Source: CAZJLP01 sp964546955
GTDB taxonomy: Bacteria > Verrucomicrobiota > Verrucomicrobiia > Opitutales > Opitutaceae
Direction of reading: 5' to 3'
Assembly: GCA_964546955.1 (NCBI GenBank)
Contig: CAZJLP010000002.1
Span: forward strand, 1 to 64,000
DNA length: 64,000 nt
Each line of letters begins with the position of its first letter. Within the stretch, counting starts at the first letter, position 1. The notes below the pieces were generated by a model that had not been told where the DNA came from, did no database searches, and saw nothing but the letters and a program-made list of their open reading frames with translations. The translations under genes and the position numbers were made by a program. Positions 26,136 through 35,147 of the stretch are shown here, in pieces.

Positions 26136-27365
26136 ATGGTTACCATTTCTCGCACCCTGTACCCTGGACTGCTTTGTGCCGTCGCTCTTTCGGCATCGTC
26201 CACTGCACTTTGCGGCGCGCAATCCCTGCAGTTCTCTAAGAAACATCTCCTGGTCGGGCGTCACGAAAACGCCACCGTCGGTGACGTCAATCGCGACGGT
26301 CACGTGGACATCGTTTGCGGTCCGTACTGGTTCGCCGGACCCGATTTTGTTCCGCAAGCCTATCGGCCTAACCACCTCGCGGCGGACTATATCTCCGAGA
26401 ACAGTGTCCACCTCTACGATGTCGACCGGGATGGCTGGGATGACATCATCGTCGGCGCTTGGAATAGCAAAGACGCCAACTTCAAGCACGGCCTGCATTG
26501 GTACAAGAATCCCGGAAATGGCCCGGTCGAACGAAAGACACCGTGGGAGATGCACGCGGGCTGGGCTCACCGCCAGTTGGCCACGACCGTGGGGGAAATC
26601 GAAATGGTCGCCATGCATGATTACGATCGCGACGGCGTTCCGGAGTTTCACGTTACCTCGTACCGCAAGGCAAAACCCCTGGAGATTTTCCGCTTGGGCA
26701 AAGACGCCCAAGGCGAGATCATCATGACTCCTTTCCTCCTCGGAAAAGAAGGTGCGGGACACGGCATCGCTTTCGGCGATGTGAACGGCGACGGTCGCGA
26801 AGACGTGCTGACGGAAATAGGCTGGTACGAACGCCCCGTCGGCGACATTTGGGCCGCGCCGTGGAAGCTTCATCCTGAAACCGATCTCTCGAAGATGCAT
26901 CCGAGCTGTCCTTTCGTGGTGAGAGATCTCAATGGGGACGGGCGTTTGGATATCGTCTTCGGCCGCGGTCACAACGTCGGGTTGTACTGGTGGGAGCAAC
27001 TCGGGATGAAAAAGGACGGCACGACGCAGTGGCAGCAGCATGTGATCGATGAAAGCTGGTCTCAGGCCCATTGTCTCGTCTGGGCGGACCTCGACGGAAA
27101 TGGCGACGATGACTTGATCGCGGGCAAATGCCTTTGGGCTCACAACGGCGGCGATCCTGGCGCGGGCGATCCGCCTGCCATCTATTATTATACTTGGGAC
27201 AAAGCGGCGGGAAAATTCACGCGGCACACGATTGCCAGCACCAACGATGGCATCGCGATCAACCGCCAGTTCTGCGCTGTGGATCTGAACAAGGATGGCC
27301 GCTTGGATTTGGTCGCTCCCAGCAAACGCGGGCTCTGGGTATTCTTCAATCAAGGGATGAAATAG
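26136..27365 (+). CDS. Secreted FG-GAP/VCBS repeat protein
   Basis: A 409-residue secreted protein with a signal peptide (1-28) and a seven-bladed propeller of FG-GAP/VCBS repeats. Calcium-loop motifs recur: DVNRDGHVDIV, DVDRDGWDDII, DYDRDGVPEF, DVNGDGREDVL, DLNGDGRLDIV, DLDGNGDDDLI, DLNKDGRLDLV. In Planctomycetes and Verrucomicrobia such proteins accompany sulfatases or sugar-oxidising enzymes; the function is unknown but calcium-stabilised carbohydrate or protein binding is likely. It lies 22 bases after the dehydrogenase-cytochrome c, so they are probably co-transcribed. Confidence 0.88.
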   Translation: MVTISRTLYPGLLCAVALSASSTALCGAQSLQFSKKHLLVGRHENATVGDVNRDGHVDIVCGPYWFAGPDFVPQAYRPNHLAADYISENSVHLYDVDRDGWDDIIVGAWNSKDANFKHGLHWYKNPGNGPVERKTPWEMHAGWAHRQLATTVGEIEMVAMHDYDRDGVPEFHVTSYRKAKPLEIFRLGKDAQGEIIMTPFLLGKEGAGHGIAFGDVNGDGREDVLTEIGWYERPVGDIWAAPWKLHPETDLSKMHPSCPFVVRDLNGDGRLDIVFGRGHNVGLYWWEQLGMKKDGTTQWQQHVIDESWSQAHCLVWADLDGNGDDDLIAGKCLWAHNGGDPGAGDPPAIYYYTWDKAAGKFTRHTIASTNDGIAINRQFCAVDLNKDGRLDLVAPSKRGLWVFFNQGMK

Positions 27366-27482
27366 AGACTGGCCCTTGGGAGCTGAGGCAACTCTCGCTA
27401 GCGTCCGACAAACGTGGCCGTCCTCGCTTCGGTCAAGCAAGCGGGCTTGACCATGGCCCCGAACTGCTGCCGATAAGGCGGT

Positions 27483-28652
27483 ATGGATTCCGCGCACGCC
27501 GAACCGCACGAATGCGATGTCGTGGTGGTGGGCGCCGGGCCCGGGGGAGCCTGCGCCGCTCTTCGACTTGCGCAGGGCGGACTCCGTGTCGTCATCGTGG
27601 AACGGGCGCGGCTGCCCCGTTACAAGACCTGCGGCGGAGGGCTGTTGCCGCGCGCACTCCGTCTGCTCGAACTGACATTGACCGACGAACTCGAGTCTGC
27701 GTGCGACGCGGCGGAATTGCATCATCATCAGCCTGACGTTTCTTGCCGATCGATCCGTTCCACGCCTCTCGTTTCGATGGTGATGCGCGATCGCTTCGAC
27801 CTCCTTCTCGTCGAGCGCGCTCAGTCCGCCGGCGCAATCCTTCTCCCGGAAGAATCGGTGGAGAATGTGGTCGTCTACGAACAAGGGATCGAAGTTCACT
27901 CTGCCCGGCGAACGATCCGGGCTCGCTTCGCCATCGGAGCCGACGGATTTAACAGTGTTGTGGCGCGAAAAGCAGGGCTTCCGCCGCTGCACAAGGCCGT
28001 GCCCGCTTTGGAAAGCGAAGTGACGGTGAACCCCTCCGATCTCGAACGCTTTCGCTCCGTCGCACGTTTCGATTTCGGATTGACCCCACACGGCTATGCG
28101 TGGGTGTTTCCCAAAAAAGCGCATCTTTCCGTTGGTGTCCTCACTACAAAACGCGGATCGTGCAATCTTCACACAGAACTTGTCCGGTACTACAAGAGGC
28201 TGGGAATCCACCAAATCCGCGAGGAACGTCATGGATACGCCATCCCGCTGCAGCCACGCCGAAGCCTCTTTTCAGCGCCCCGGACGCTATTGGTCGGCGA
28301 TGCCGCGGGGCTTGCCGATCCCATCACCGCGGAAGGGATTTCGGCCGCGATTCTCAGCGGGCAACTCGCCGCGCGCGCCATTTTGGATGGCGGAAACGAC
28401 GATGCTGGAACGCGCGCTGCGTACCGCAGCGCGCTCAAAGCCTCCCTATTGGATGACCTTCGCATCGCACGCCTCCTCGCGCGCCTCGTCTATCGCTGGC
28501 CCCGTTTGCGGGCGTGGGCTTTCGCCCACCACGGACAGCGACTGACGGATTTTATGACCCGCGTCGTCGCGGGCGAGACCACCTACCGTGCGTCACTGGA
28601 CCCTCGTCGGATCCTCGGGGCTATTTTAGGCAGGCATTCTGATGGTCGCTGA
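27483..28652 (+). CDS. FAD-dependent oxidoreductase, geranylgeranyl reductase family
   Basis: A 389-residue flavoenzyme. The N-terminal Rossmann motif is VVVVGAGPGGACAALRLA, followed by YKTCGGGLLPRA, a signature of geranylgeranyl-reductase/digeranylgeranylglycerophospholipid reductase relatives (KxCGGG). The second FAD motif is LVGDAAGLADPITAEG (residues about 270-285), with GADGFNSVVARKAGL between. Such enzymes reduce isoprenoid double bonds or hydroxylate polyprenyl compounds. Without chlorophyll or archaeal-lipid genes here the substrate is uncertain; menaquinone side-chain or carotenoid/hopanoid modification is possible. The gene stands alone and precedes a region with an inverted repeat. 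Confidence 0.85.
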   Translation: MDSAHAEPHECDVVVVGAGPGGACAALRLAQGGLRVVIVERARLPRYKTCGGGLLPRALRLLELTLTDELESACDAAELHHHQPDVSCRSIRSTPLVSMVMRDRFDLLLVERAQSAGAILLPEESVENVVVYEQGIEVHSARRTIRARFAIGADGFNSVVARKAGLPPLHKAVPALESEVTVNPSDLERFRSVARFDFGLTPHGYAWVFPKKAHLSVGVLTTKRGSCNLHTELVRYYKRLGIHQIREERHGYAIPLQPRRSLFSAPRTLLVGDAAGLADPITAEGISAAILSGQLAARAILDGGNDDAGTRAAYRSALKASLLDDLRIARLLARLVYRWPRLRAWAFAHHGQRLTDFMTRVVAGETTYRASLDPRRILGAILGRHSDGR

Positions 28653-28959
28653 TCTCCGCCAATGGAAAGCTTAAATCCATTGAGAATGCTGCGGAAACTC
28701 GCGGACAGGGAGATCGAAAGGTAGGGCGTAGCCTCCGGCTGAGCCGTCGTGTTCGGAAACCGTCACAAATCATTTTCTTTTGCCGCTCGCATCTGCATCA
28801 GAACGTCAAATGTTCGATCACCATAGCCGCTTCAACGGCTCGGCGGGACGACTCGCCCTACCCTCGATCCGTTTGTCGAGTCGCGTCGTCCCCTAAACGG
28901 CGCTCGGAGATCGCTCTCCACGTTCCGACGCAACGCGCCGTCTCAACTCGCAGGGCTCG
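28653..28959. repeat. Intergenic inverted repeat element (arms 28720-28749 and 28833-28862)
   Basis: A 307-base gap with no gene. It holds two arms that match in inverted orientation: GGTAGGGCG...GAGCCGTCG at 28720-28749 and, as reverse complement, GGTAGGGCGAGTCGTCCCGC...GAGCCGTTG at 28833-28862. The ends are near identical and the middle of each arm differs, with 83 bases between. The layout resembles a degenerate REP/MITE-like element between convergent genes. No transposase is present. Confidence 0.55.
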
Positions 28960-29346
28960 TCAATACCCGCCGCCACCGCCGCCGCCACCACCGGCTGCGA
29001 TCGCAATGGCAATCACCGCCACGACACCGACGCCTAGCCAGATCGATTTTGTCGTGTCGGTCTTCTTTACTTGGACTTGTGTCAGGTCCGCCATTGCGAT
29101 TCGGCGGCCGCCCTCCGCGATGATCGCGTCGGCCTCGACCGAGGAAACCTTGAATTCAGCCGTTGTTCCGTCGCGGAGTGAACAGACAACGCCGTCACCC
29201 GCCTTCACGACAGTCCCAAGGCGGCTAAGATCCGAGGAAGGAATCGACTGCAGACTGGTGCAGCCGGAAGCGAACAATCCACATAAAGCGATTGCGATCG
29301 AGGCGCGAAGCGCGGAGAGGATGCGGACAGCGGTAGGAGTATTCAT
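28960..29346 (-). CDS. Putative lipoprotein with C-terminal membrane segment and Gly tail
   Basis: A 128-residue protein. The signal ends in LFASGC, a lipobox placing the modified Cys at about residue 29. Residues about 40-90 are a small soluble domain (VVKAGDGVVCSLRDGTTAEFKV, then MADLTQVQVKKTD) resembling the SH3-like or DUF-type domains of Verrucomicrobia lipoproteins. A hydrophobic segment (IWLGVGVVAVIAIAIAA) is followed by nine Gly and Tyr. A lipid anchor plus a C-terminal membrane segment is odd. The open frame reaches much further upstream but only this part is coding-like. It is divergent from the P450. Confidence 0.75.
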   Translation of the reverse strand: MNTPTAVRILSALRASIAIALCGLFASGCTSLQSIPSSDLSRLGTVVKAGDGVVCSLRDGTTAEFKVSSVEADAIIAEGGRRIAMADLTQVQVKKTDTTKSIWLGVGVVAVIAIAIAAGGGGGGGGGY

Positions 29347-29554
29347 GGCTTGGTCGCCCACGCGGACCACCCGCTCGGGCGAACCGGAATCTAAGCGGTC
29401 TATTCCTGAAGAGAACCGCATCACCGTAACGGGAGTGTTACCGCCGCGACGACTTCGCCAAACCGCTTGCGCCGCCACTTCCGACCTCGCACCCTCCCCA
29501 CGCGTGCGAGGAGGCCGCGAGCGCAGCCCGCGCCCCCCGATCCATCCGCCCTCC

Positions 29555-30926
29555 ATGCCCACCACCACTNNNNNNNNNNACTCCTTCTGCCGCGCCGCCG
29601 GGACCCCGCCGCCGCCTTTACGCGACGTCACTCGTATCGATGCGACGGAACGCTTTGGCCTACCTGACTTCGCTCGTCGCGGAGCATGGTGAAGTGGTAC
29701 GATTCCATATCTGGGGTCAGGAAGCGTGGATCGTGAATCGCCCGGAATTGATTCACGAGGTGCTCGTCGCGCAGGCGGCAAAGTTCCGCAAGGGCCGCGT
29801 GCTGCAGCGTGCGCGCATTTTCCTGGGCGATGGCCTCCTGACCAACGAAGGTGAATCTCACCGCCGCCAGCGGCGCCTCGTGCAACCGGCATTTCATCGG
29901 CAGCGGTTGGTCGGGTACGCCGAAACGATGACCTCCACCGCTCGCGAAATCTGCGAATCCTGGACGGACGGCGCGTTGCTCGATCTCGCCCCGGCCATGC
30001 ACCGGCTCACCCTGAGCATCGTCGGCCGCACCCTTTTCCGGACGGAGGTCGCGGGGGAAGCACAGGCGATCCGGGAGGCGCTGGGCGTGCTGATCTCCAA
30101 TTTTGGACGGATGATGTGGCCGGGCGCGGATCTCTGGCTGAAGTTGCCTTTCCCGAGGGCGCGACAGATCGCGCGCGCCCGGCGCACGCTCGACGAATTG
30201 GTTTGTCGATTCATCCGCGAACGTCGCGCGAACGGCGCGGATGCCGGCGATCTGCTCTCGATGCTCGCGTTTGCAGAGGACGCAGACCACGGCGGGGAGC
30301 GTTTGAGCGAGCAGGAAGTCCGCGACCAAGCAATGACCCTGCTGCTGGCGGGACACGAAACCACCGCCAACGCCCTCGCTTGGACTTGGTCGCTGCTCGC
30401 CGCGCATCCGGAAATCGAAACGCAGCTTCACGAAGAACTCGAGCGCGTCCTGCAGGGAAAAACTCCGGGCTTTGAGCATGTGCGCGCGCTCCCGCTGACA
30501 GCGAAGATCGTCAAAGAATCCATGCGCTTGTACCCACCGGCCTGGAGCGTCGGTCGGAATTCGCTCTCTCCCGTGCGACTCGCCGAATTTGACCTTCCAG
30601 CGGGCACACTCGTCCTGACAAGTCCCTGGCTCATGCATCGCAATTCGCGTTATTATGAGGACGCGGAATCCTTCCGGCCTGCACGGTGGACGGAGGAGTT
30701 TGAAGCGGCCCTCCCGAAGTTCGCTTACTTCCCCTTTGGGGGAGGACCGCGCATTTGCATCGGGGAAGGCTTTGCTTGGACCGAACTGATTCTTGTCCTG
30801 GCGACAATAGCCCAGCGCTGGCGGTTGTGCGGGATCCCCGGGGTGGTGCCGCGCCCGCTGCCTCGTATCACCCTTGGCTTACAGCCGGGTTATCGAGTCC
30901 GCCTTCAGCGCCGCCGCGATGCCTGA
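29555..30926 (+). CDS. Cytochrome P450, interrupted near its N-terminus by an assembly gap
   Basis: A cytochrome P450 monooxygenase of about 450 residues. The probable start is the ATG at 29555 (MPTTT), followed by ten N (29570-29579) and then TPSAAPPGP, the proline-rich hinge common to P450s. The I helix is LLLAGHETTANAL, the K helix has KESMR (ExxR) and the haem loop is FPFGGGPRICIG, all intact. The sequence resembles class CYP102/CYP4-like bacterial fatty-acid or terpenoid hydroxylases. Without a fused reductase it needs ferredoxin or another partner, none of which is nearby. It is convergent with the transglutaminase gene by 15 bases. A shorter start at 29640 would lose the hinge. Confidence 0.9.
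29570..29579. other. Assembly gap (10 N) inside the P450 N-terminus
   Basis: Ten N after MPTTT (ACCACCACT) and before a proline-rich hinge. If the ATG at 29555 is the start, the missing length must be a multiple of three. The ACC-rich edge suggests a low-complexity stretch that failed assembly. Confidence 0.9.
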
Positions 30927-30941
30927 AGCCGGGAGCCTATG

Positions 30942-31847
30942 CTATGCGCCCGCGGCGTGGGTCGCACCGACGCGCGACCCGCGCGGGTCGCCGTCCTCAC
31001 CATCGAGCCGCGTCACAAGCACGTCCACCTTCATCTTTCTTTCCGGTGTTCCGCGGTAGCGTCCTTTCAATGGAGGCACGTCTCCGTAATCACGTCCCAC
31101 GGCAACTTTGACGTATCGCGTATTGACCTGTTGATTGTTGGTCGGGTCGAGACCCCGCCATCCGATCTGCGGGAGGTAAACCTCAATCCAGGCGTGACTC
31201 GCCTGGGCCCCCTTCAGCTGATCCGCCGGGCCATTGTAGAGATAACCGCTGACATAACGGGCTGGAATTTGGATCATGCGACACAATCCGATCAGCACGT
31301 GCGCGAAGTCCTGGCAAACCCCACGCCGCAGCTTCAGGACCTCCTCGACCGTCGTGTGCACATGGGTCGACGCAGGCTGGTAGTGAAACTCTGCGTGAAC
31401 ATAACGCATCAGTTTGAGGGTCACTTGCCACGCGTCCGTTTCGCCGGCGGCGATCTCTCTCGCCAGCCCGAACAGTTCGCCCTCCGCGTTGATAAAACCG
31501 CCTGGCCGAAGGAAATCGTAACAGCGTTCCATCCGGGCGCACTCCGGCAGGGCCGAGAGCGGTGCGAGGTTCTCCGTCTCGGAGAGGAACGGCAGCTCGC
31601 TCGTCTGCACGACCGAACTTGCCTCGATGGAAAGCTCCAGATGGGGAGCGGCCACCTCGAATACGTGAACGCAATTCAGATTGAAATCGAGGTAGTGCGA
31701 AAGCCGGGTCGATGGCAGGACTTTCAGGATGAAGCTGACCCGCCGCTGGCCATCGGTATCCATGGGCTGAACACGTGCTTCATTGAAGCTATCGTGAACG
31801 GATGCGGCATACGCATAGTGCGTGCGGTGGAGAACCTGCAACTTCAT
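30942..31847 (-). CDS. Transglutaminase-like cysteine protease family protein
   Basis: A 301-residue cytoplasmic protein. The N-terminal beta domain (residues 1-100) starts KLQVLHRTHYAYAASV, the bacterial transglutaminase N-terminal pattern. The catalytic domain holds the Cys178 of RRGVCQDFAH, His218 of ASHAWIEV and Asp234 of RGLDPTNN, the full triad. It is the last gene of a minus-strand operon with an alpha-E protein (6-base gap) and an ATP-grasp protein. In published comparative work (Iyer and Aravind on amidoligases) this trio is proposed to make and trim a peptide or peptide tag; the transglutaminase-like enzyme would hydrolyse or transfer it. Confidence 0.93.
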   Translation of the reverse strand: MKLQVLHRTHYAYAASVHDSFNEARVQPMDTDGQRRVSFILKVLPSTRLSHYLDFNLNCVHVFEVAAPHLELSIEASSVVQTSELPFLSETENLAPLSALPECARMERCYDFLRPGGFINAEGELFGLAREIAAGETDAWQVTLKLMRYVHAEFHYQPASTHVHTTVEEVLKLRRGVCQDFAHVLIGLCRMIQIPARYVSGYLYNGPADQLKGAQASHAWIEVYLPQIGWRGLDPTNNQQVNTRYVKVAVGRDYGDVPPLKGRYRGTPERKMKVDVLVTRLDGEDGDPRGSRVGATHAAGA

Positions 31848-31853
31848 CGGTTC

Positions 31854-32915
31854 TCAAAAAAATCCGGTCGCGTCGACAGGGCGAGCCCGTTTTGGGCGTT
31901 GTTGCTGTTGTTGCTCCTCTTGTTGCTGAAGCTCGCTTTCCGTCGTGGAGTGGAAGGGCTGAAAAATGTACGCCTGGAATAACGCATTCCCAACGGCATT
32001 GAGTTTTTCCTGCACCAGATCGATGTAGCGGTGCAAACCGAACTCGAGAATCTCCTCGGCGGTGCCGAACTGCAGTTCAGCCAGAAGGCGCCCGGACAGT
32101 TTTTCCGCGTCATTGGAGAATCGGCCCGCCGCCACGCCCGAGATTTGGCGAAGAGAAAAATTTAGCTGCTGCACGCAGAATCGGACGGAGCGGGGAAAGT
32201 CCTCCGAAAGCAGCAAAAACTCGGCCACCAAAGCCGGCTGCACTTCCGCCCCATGCTGGGCCTTGTAGGCGTCCCAGGCGCTGCAGGATCGCAATACGGC
32301 CGACCATCCCAAAGCGTCGTCCTGATCGACCAACCCGGCTCGCCCTTTGGCCGGCACGGACGCGTGACGCACATCCAGCAAACGGGAGGTTTTGTCGGCG
32401 CGTTCCAAATACCGTCCGGCCTGCACGAAAAACCATCCTTCGTTTCGCACCACGGTCGCTTCCGTCAGGCCTTGGAGCTGAAGCGAGTTCGCCCGAATCT
32501 CGTGATAAAACTCCTCCGGATCGCTCCGCCACAAGTCTCGCGCCTGCTGGGAGTGAAGGAAGAGATAAAGGCGGTTCAGTTCCTCCCAGATCTCCGCGCT
32601 GACTTGATCCCGCACCATGCGCGCATTCTCTCGCGCCTGTTTGATCGAAGAGATGATCGAATTGGGATTGCGGGTCTCAAAAACGAGAAACTCCGTCACG
32701 GTATGTCCGGTGGCATTGCCGTGCAATTCAGCAAAAAGCTCCTCGTCTCCCGTGCTGGCGACGATGGGCATCCAATGGCCCACCAGTGTTCGGTCCCCGA
32801 GATTCCGGAGGTCCAACAAGAGCTGAAGATTGACGTCGATCAGTCGCGCGGCGTTTTCCGCACGCTCGACATAACGGCTCATCCAATACAAACTGTTGGC
32901 CACGCGGCTCAGCAT
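31854..32915 (-). CDS. Alpha-E domain protein (DUF403)
   Basis: A 353-residue all-helical protein of the DUF403/alpha-E family. The N-terminus MLSRVANSLYWMSRYVERAE is diagnostic, followed by several helices with ENARMVRDQVSAEIWEELN and GWFFVQAGRYLERADKTSR. The C-terminal tail has a run of Gln/Glu (QQQEEQQQQQ) and basic residues. Its activity is unknown; it always accompanies ATP-grasp and transglutaminase proteins. Here it sits between the two, 45 bases after the ATP-grasp gene and 6 before the transglutaminase gene. Confidence 0.93.
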   Translation of the reverse strand: MLSRVANSLYWMSRYVERAENAARLIDVNLQLLLDLRNLGDRTLVGHWMPIVASTGDEELFAELHGNATGHTVTEFLVFETRNPNSIISSIKQARENARMVRDQVSAEIWEELNRLYLFLHSQQARDLWRSDPEEFYHEIRANSLQLQGLTEATVVRNEGWFFVQAGRYLERADKTSRLLDVRHASVPAKGRAGLVDQDDALGWSAVLRSCSAWDAYKAQHGAEVQPALVAEFLLLSEDFPRSVRFCVQQLNFSLRQISGVAAGRFSNDAEKLSGRLLAELQFGTAEEILEFGLHRYIDLVQEKLNAVGNALFQAYIFQPFHSTTESELQQQEEQQQQQRPKRARPVDATGFF

Positions 32916-32960
32916 AAAGAGGCGCCCTTGGTTAGCGGGGGACGGCCGGCTCGCTTGGCG

Positions 32961-34448
32961 TCAACGGTCGCCATAAAGCACCCAGGTATCTTTGCTGCCT
33001 CCGCCCTGCGACGAATTGACCACCAACGAGCCCGCCCGCAGCGCCACACGGGTCAAACCGCCGGGAATTACCACCGGTTTCTCGCCATAAAGGATGAACG
33101 GCCGCAGATCGATATGGCGGCCGGCAAAACCCGTTTCATCAAACGTTGGATGGCGCGAAAGCGCCACGACGGGCTGCGCGATGTAATTCCTCGGATCCGC
33201 CTGAATCCGCTCGCGGAACTCCTCCCGCTCCACCGCGCTCGCTTGGGGCCCCATCAGCATGCCGTATCCACCCGCTTCGTTCGCCGCCTTGACCACAAGC
33301 TTGTCGAGATTGTCGCAAATGTAGGCGCGGTCCGATTCTTCATTGGCCAGATACGTGGGAACGTTCGGCAGGATCGGCTCCTGATCGAGGTAGTACTCAA
33401 TCATTTTGGGCACGAAATGATAGATTACCTTGTCGTCTGCCACCCCCGTTCCGATGGAGTTTGCAAGTGAAACGTGTCCCTCCCGGTACGCATGCACCAG
33501 GCCCGGAACACCCAACGCCGAGTCCTTGCGAAAGACCGTGGGATCGATGAAATCGTCGTCGATGCGCCGATAAATCACATGCACCGGGCGGAGACCTTTC
33601 GTGGTGCGCATAAAAACATGGTGGTCGCGCACCACCAGATCCCGGCCTTCCACAATCTCGATGCCCATCTGCCGCGCCAAGTAAGTATGCTCGAAATACG
33701 CGGAGTTGTACGCTCCCGGAGTAAGCAGCACCACCGTGGGTTCGGCTACGCCGGCCGGAGCGGTGTGCTCGAGCAGTTTGAGCAGCTCGTGAGGATAGTG
33801 CTCCACGGGTTGAACCCCCACGTCTTCGAAACTTTCCGGAAACGTCCGCTTCAACGCACGGCGGTTCTCGAGGACATAACTCACGCCCGAAGGACAGCGG
33901 CCGTTGTCCTCGAGCACGAGATAGCGCCCGTTTGCGTCGCGAACGATGTCGGTGCCGCAAATGTGGATGTAAATATCCTTCGGCACTCGAAAATGAACGA
34001 ATTCGCGCCGGAAATGGCGCGCCGAGAGGACGTAGTGCGCGGGAATGGTGCCGTCCTTCAATATATGCTGATCGTGATAAATATCGTGAAGGAACAGGTT
34101 CAGCGCAGTGATTCGCTGAATCAAACCGGCCTCCACGACCTCCCATTCTTCGGCCGGAATAATCCGCGGCATCAGATCGAACGGAAAGATCCGCTCGGCG
34201 CCCTGCGCATCTCCATAGACATTGAAGGTCACACCCTGGCGCAGAAAGGCCAAGTCCACCGAACGGCGTTTGGCGTCGAATTCATCCCGAGTCATTCGGG
34301 AAAACCGTTTCATGAACCGCTCGTAATGCGGTCGAAACTGCCCCGCCGGCGTGAGCATCTCGTCATAATATGTGCCTGGTTCGTAGGGCTTGAAGAACGC
34401 GCCCGCCTCCGAGGACGAGGGAGCCGACGTTGAAGCAAGGGAGCACAT
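32961..34448 (-). CDS. Circularly permuted ATP-grasp protein (DUF404/DUF407)
   Basis: A 495-residue ATP-grasp ligase of the circularly permuted type 2 family. Landmarks: YDEMLTPAGQFRPHY, the FDLMPRIIPAEEW stretch, the metal/ATP-binding DIVRDANGRYLVLEDNGRCPSG and the second half with NSIGTGVADDK, KAANEAGGYGM and SSQGGGSKDTWVL. In the amidoligase work cited for this operon these enzymes are predicted to form peptide bonds using ATP. It is first of the three-gene operon. A terminator (34496-34516) upstream isolates it from the 80-residue protein gene, so it must have its own promoter in the 115-base gap. Confidence 0.93.
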   Translation of the reverse strand: MCSLASTSAPSSSEAGAFFKPYEPGTYYDEMLTPAGQFRPHYERFMKRFSRMTRDEFDAKRRSVDLAFLRQGVTFNVYGDAQGAERIFPFDLMPRIIPAEEWEVVEAGLIQRITALNLFLHDIYHDQHILKDGTIPAHYVLSARHFRREFVHFRVPKDIYIHICGTDIVRDANGRYLVLEDNGRCPSGVSYVLENRRALKRTFPESFEDVGVQPVEHYPHELLKLLEHTAPAGVAEPTVVLLTPGAYNSAYFEHTYLARQMGIEIVEGRDLVVRDHHVFMRTTKGLRPVHVIYRRIDDDFIDPTVFRKDSALGVPGLVHAYREGHVSLANSIGTGVADDKVIYHFVPKMIEYYLDQEPILPNVPTYLANEESDRAYICDNLDKLVVKAANEAGGYGMLMGPQASAVEREEFRERIQADPRNYIAQPVVALSRHPTFDETGFAGRHIDLRPFILYGEKPVVIPGGLTRVALRAGSLVVNSSQGGGSKDTWVLYGDR

Positions 34449-34495
34449 CGACCCCTTCCATAGCAGGTCGCGTGCACACCTGAGAGATTATTGCG

Positions 34496-34516
34496 AAAAA
34501 CGCCGCCTTTTGGCGG
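34496..34516 (-). terminator. Rho-independent terminator after the 80-residue protein gene
   Basis: On the minus strand CCGCC-AAAA-GGCGG is followed by CGTTTTT (complement of the A-run at 34496-34500). It lies about 48 bases past the stop of the small gene and separates it from the ATP-grasp operon. Confidence 0.75.
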
Positions 34517-34563
34517 TTCCTGACACCGGGATGACTGACGGAAGGTCTTGCGGGGAAGAGATC

Positions 34564-34806
34564 TTAGCCGGCCTCGGCAAAATTCAACCGGGCGAGGTCG
34601 GTGATCTTCATCGACTGGAGTGTCGCTCCCAATTCGTCGCGGATGCGCTCACAGTCTTCGGGCGAACCTTTGAACAGGACAATCTTGCCGATGGACGGGG
34701 AGAACCCGACAAGTTTGCCCTGACCGTCGTGCTGAATCTGCGCCAATTGGTGCAGATTCACGAGTTCGCCGAATCGGGTTTCGATCCACAGCGGGTCATG
34801 GGTCAT
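34564..34806 (-). CDS. Small uncharacterised protein, 80 residues
   Basis: An 80-residue soluble protein, weakly acidic. Short motifs are ETRFGELVNLHQLAQI, VLFKGSPEDCERIRDELG and a C-terminal helix MKITDLARLNFAEAG. The pattern of a beta strand, a short loop and a helix suggests a compact alpha/beta fold. I do not recognise a family. It is followed by a strong terminator and is upstream of the ATP-grasp operon on the same strand, so it is probably transcribed separately. Confidence 0.65.
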   Translation of the reverse strand: MTHDPLWIETRFGELVNLHQLAQIQHDGQGKLVGFSPSIGKIVLFKGSPEDCERIRDELGATLQSMKITDLARLNFAEAG

Positions 34807-35147
34807 GTACTCATCCTAGAGGCCCGCCAACCTTCGTTGTAGCAGGGCCCGTCCCGGCCGTCCCGCCGGAGATTCTCCGGAGCTGAGCGCTCCAAGCGCC
34901 ATCATCGCAACCAAAATGCGAACACGCGGGGCGTGTGCCGCTTCGCGAACACGTCGGATTTAGAAGAAGATTACTATTTCCGCGAGCATCGATCCCGTTC
35001 GCGACAGAATCTGGTGCTCCCGAGCAGGGAGAGTTCGGCACGGTCTGACCCAAAGTCAGACCGTGCCGCCGTCGGTTGGCCGGGAGGACCGCGAGAGCAG
35101 CAGGTGCCCGCGGCTATTCGCGCTGCGCGGAAGGGTGTTGCCGCGCA
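34807..35147. other. Intergenic region containing a perfect 14-bp hairpin
   Basis: A 341-base gap between two minus-strand genes, with no gene. Its one clear feature is a hairpin at 35036-35068: CGGCACGGTCTGAC, loop CCAAA, GTCAGACCGTGCCG, listed separately. The remainder probably carries the promoter of the 80-residue protein gene. Confidence 0.5.
35036..35068. terminator. Perfect 14-bp inverted repeat, probable transcript end without T-run
   Basis: CGGCACGGTCTGAC and its exact reverse complement surround a 5-base loop. It lies 80 bases downstream of the PEP-CTERM gene stop (minus strand). Neither side has a T-run, so it may act as a terminator of a non-canonical kind, protect the mRNA 3' end, or be a protein site. 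Confidence 0.5.

Noticed and set aside
28653..28959. CRISPR-like repeats
   Set aside because: Only two arms in inverted orientation, no regular spacing of direct repeats.
29347..29892. Long extension of the lipoprotein frame across the third gap
   Set aside because: The lipobox and signal start at 29346; the extension overlaps the P450 and crosses N.
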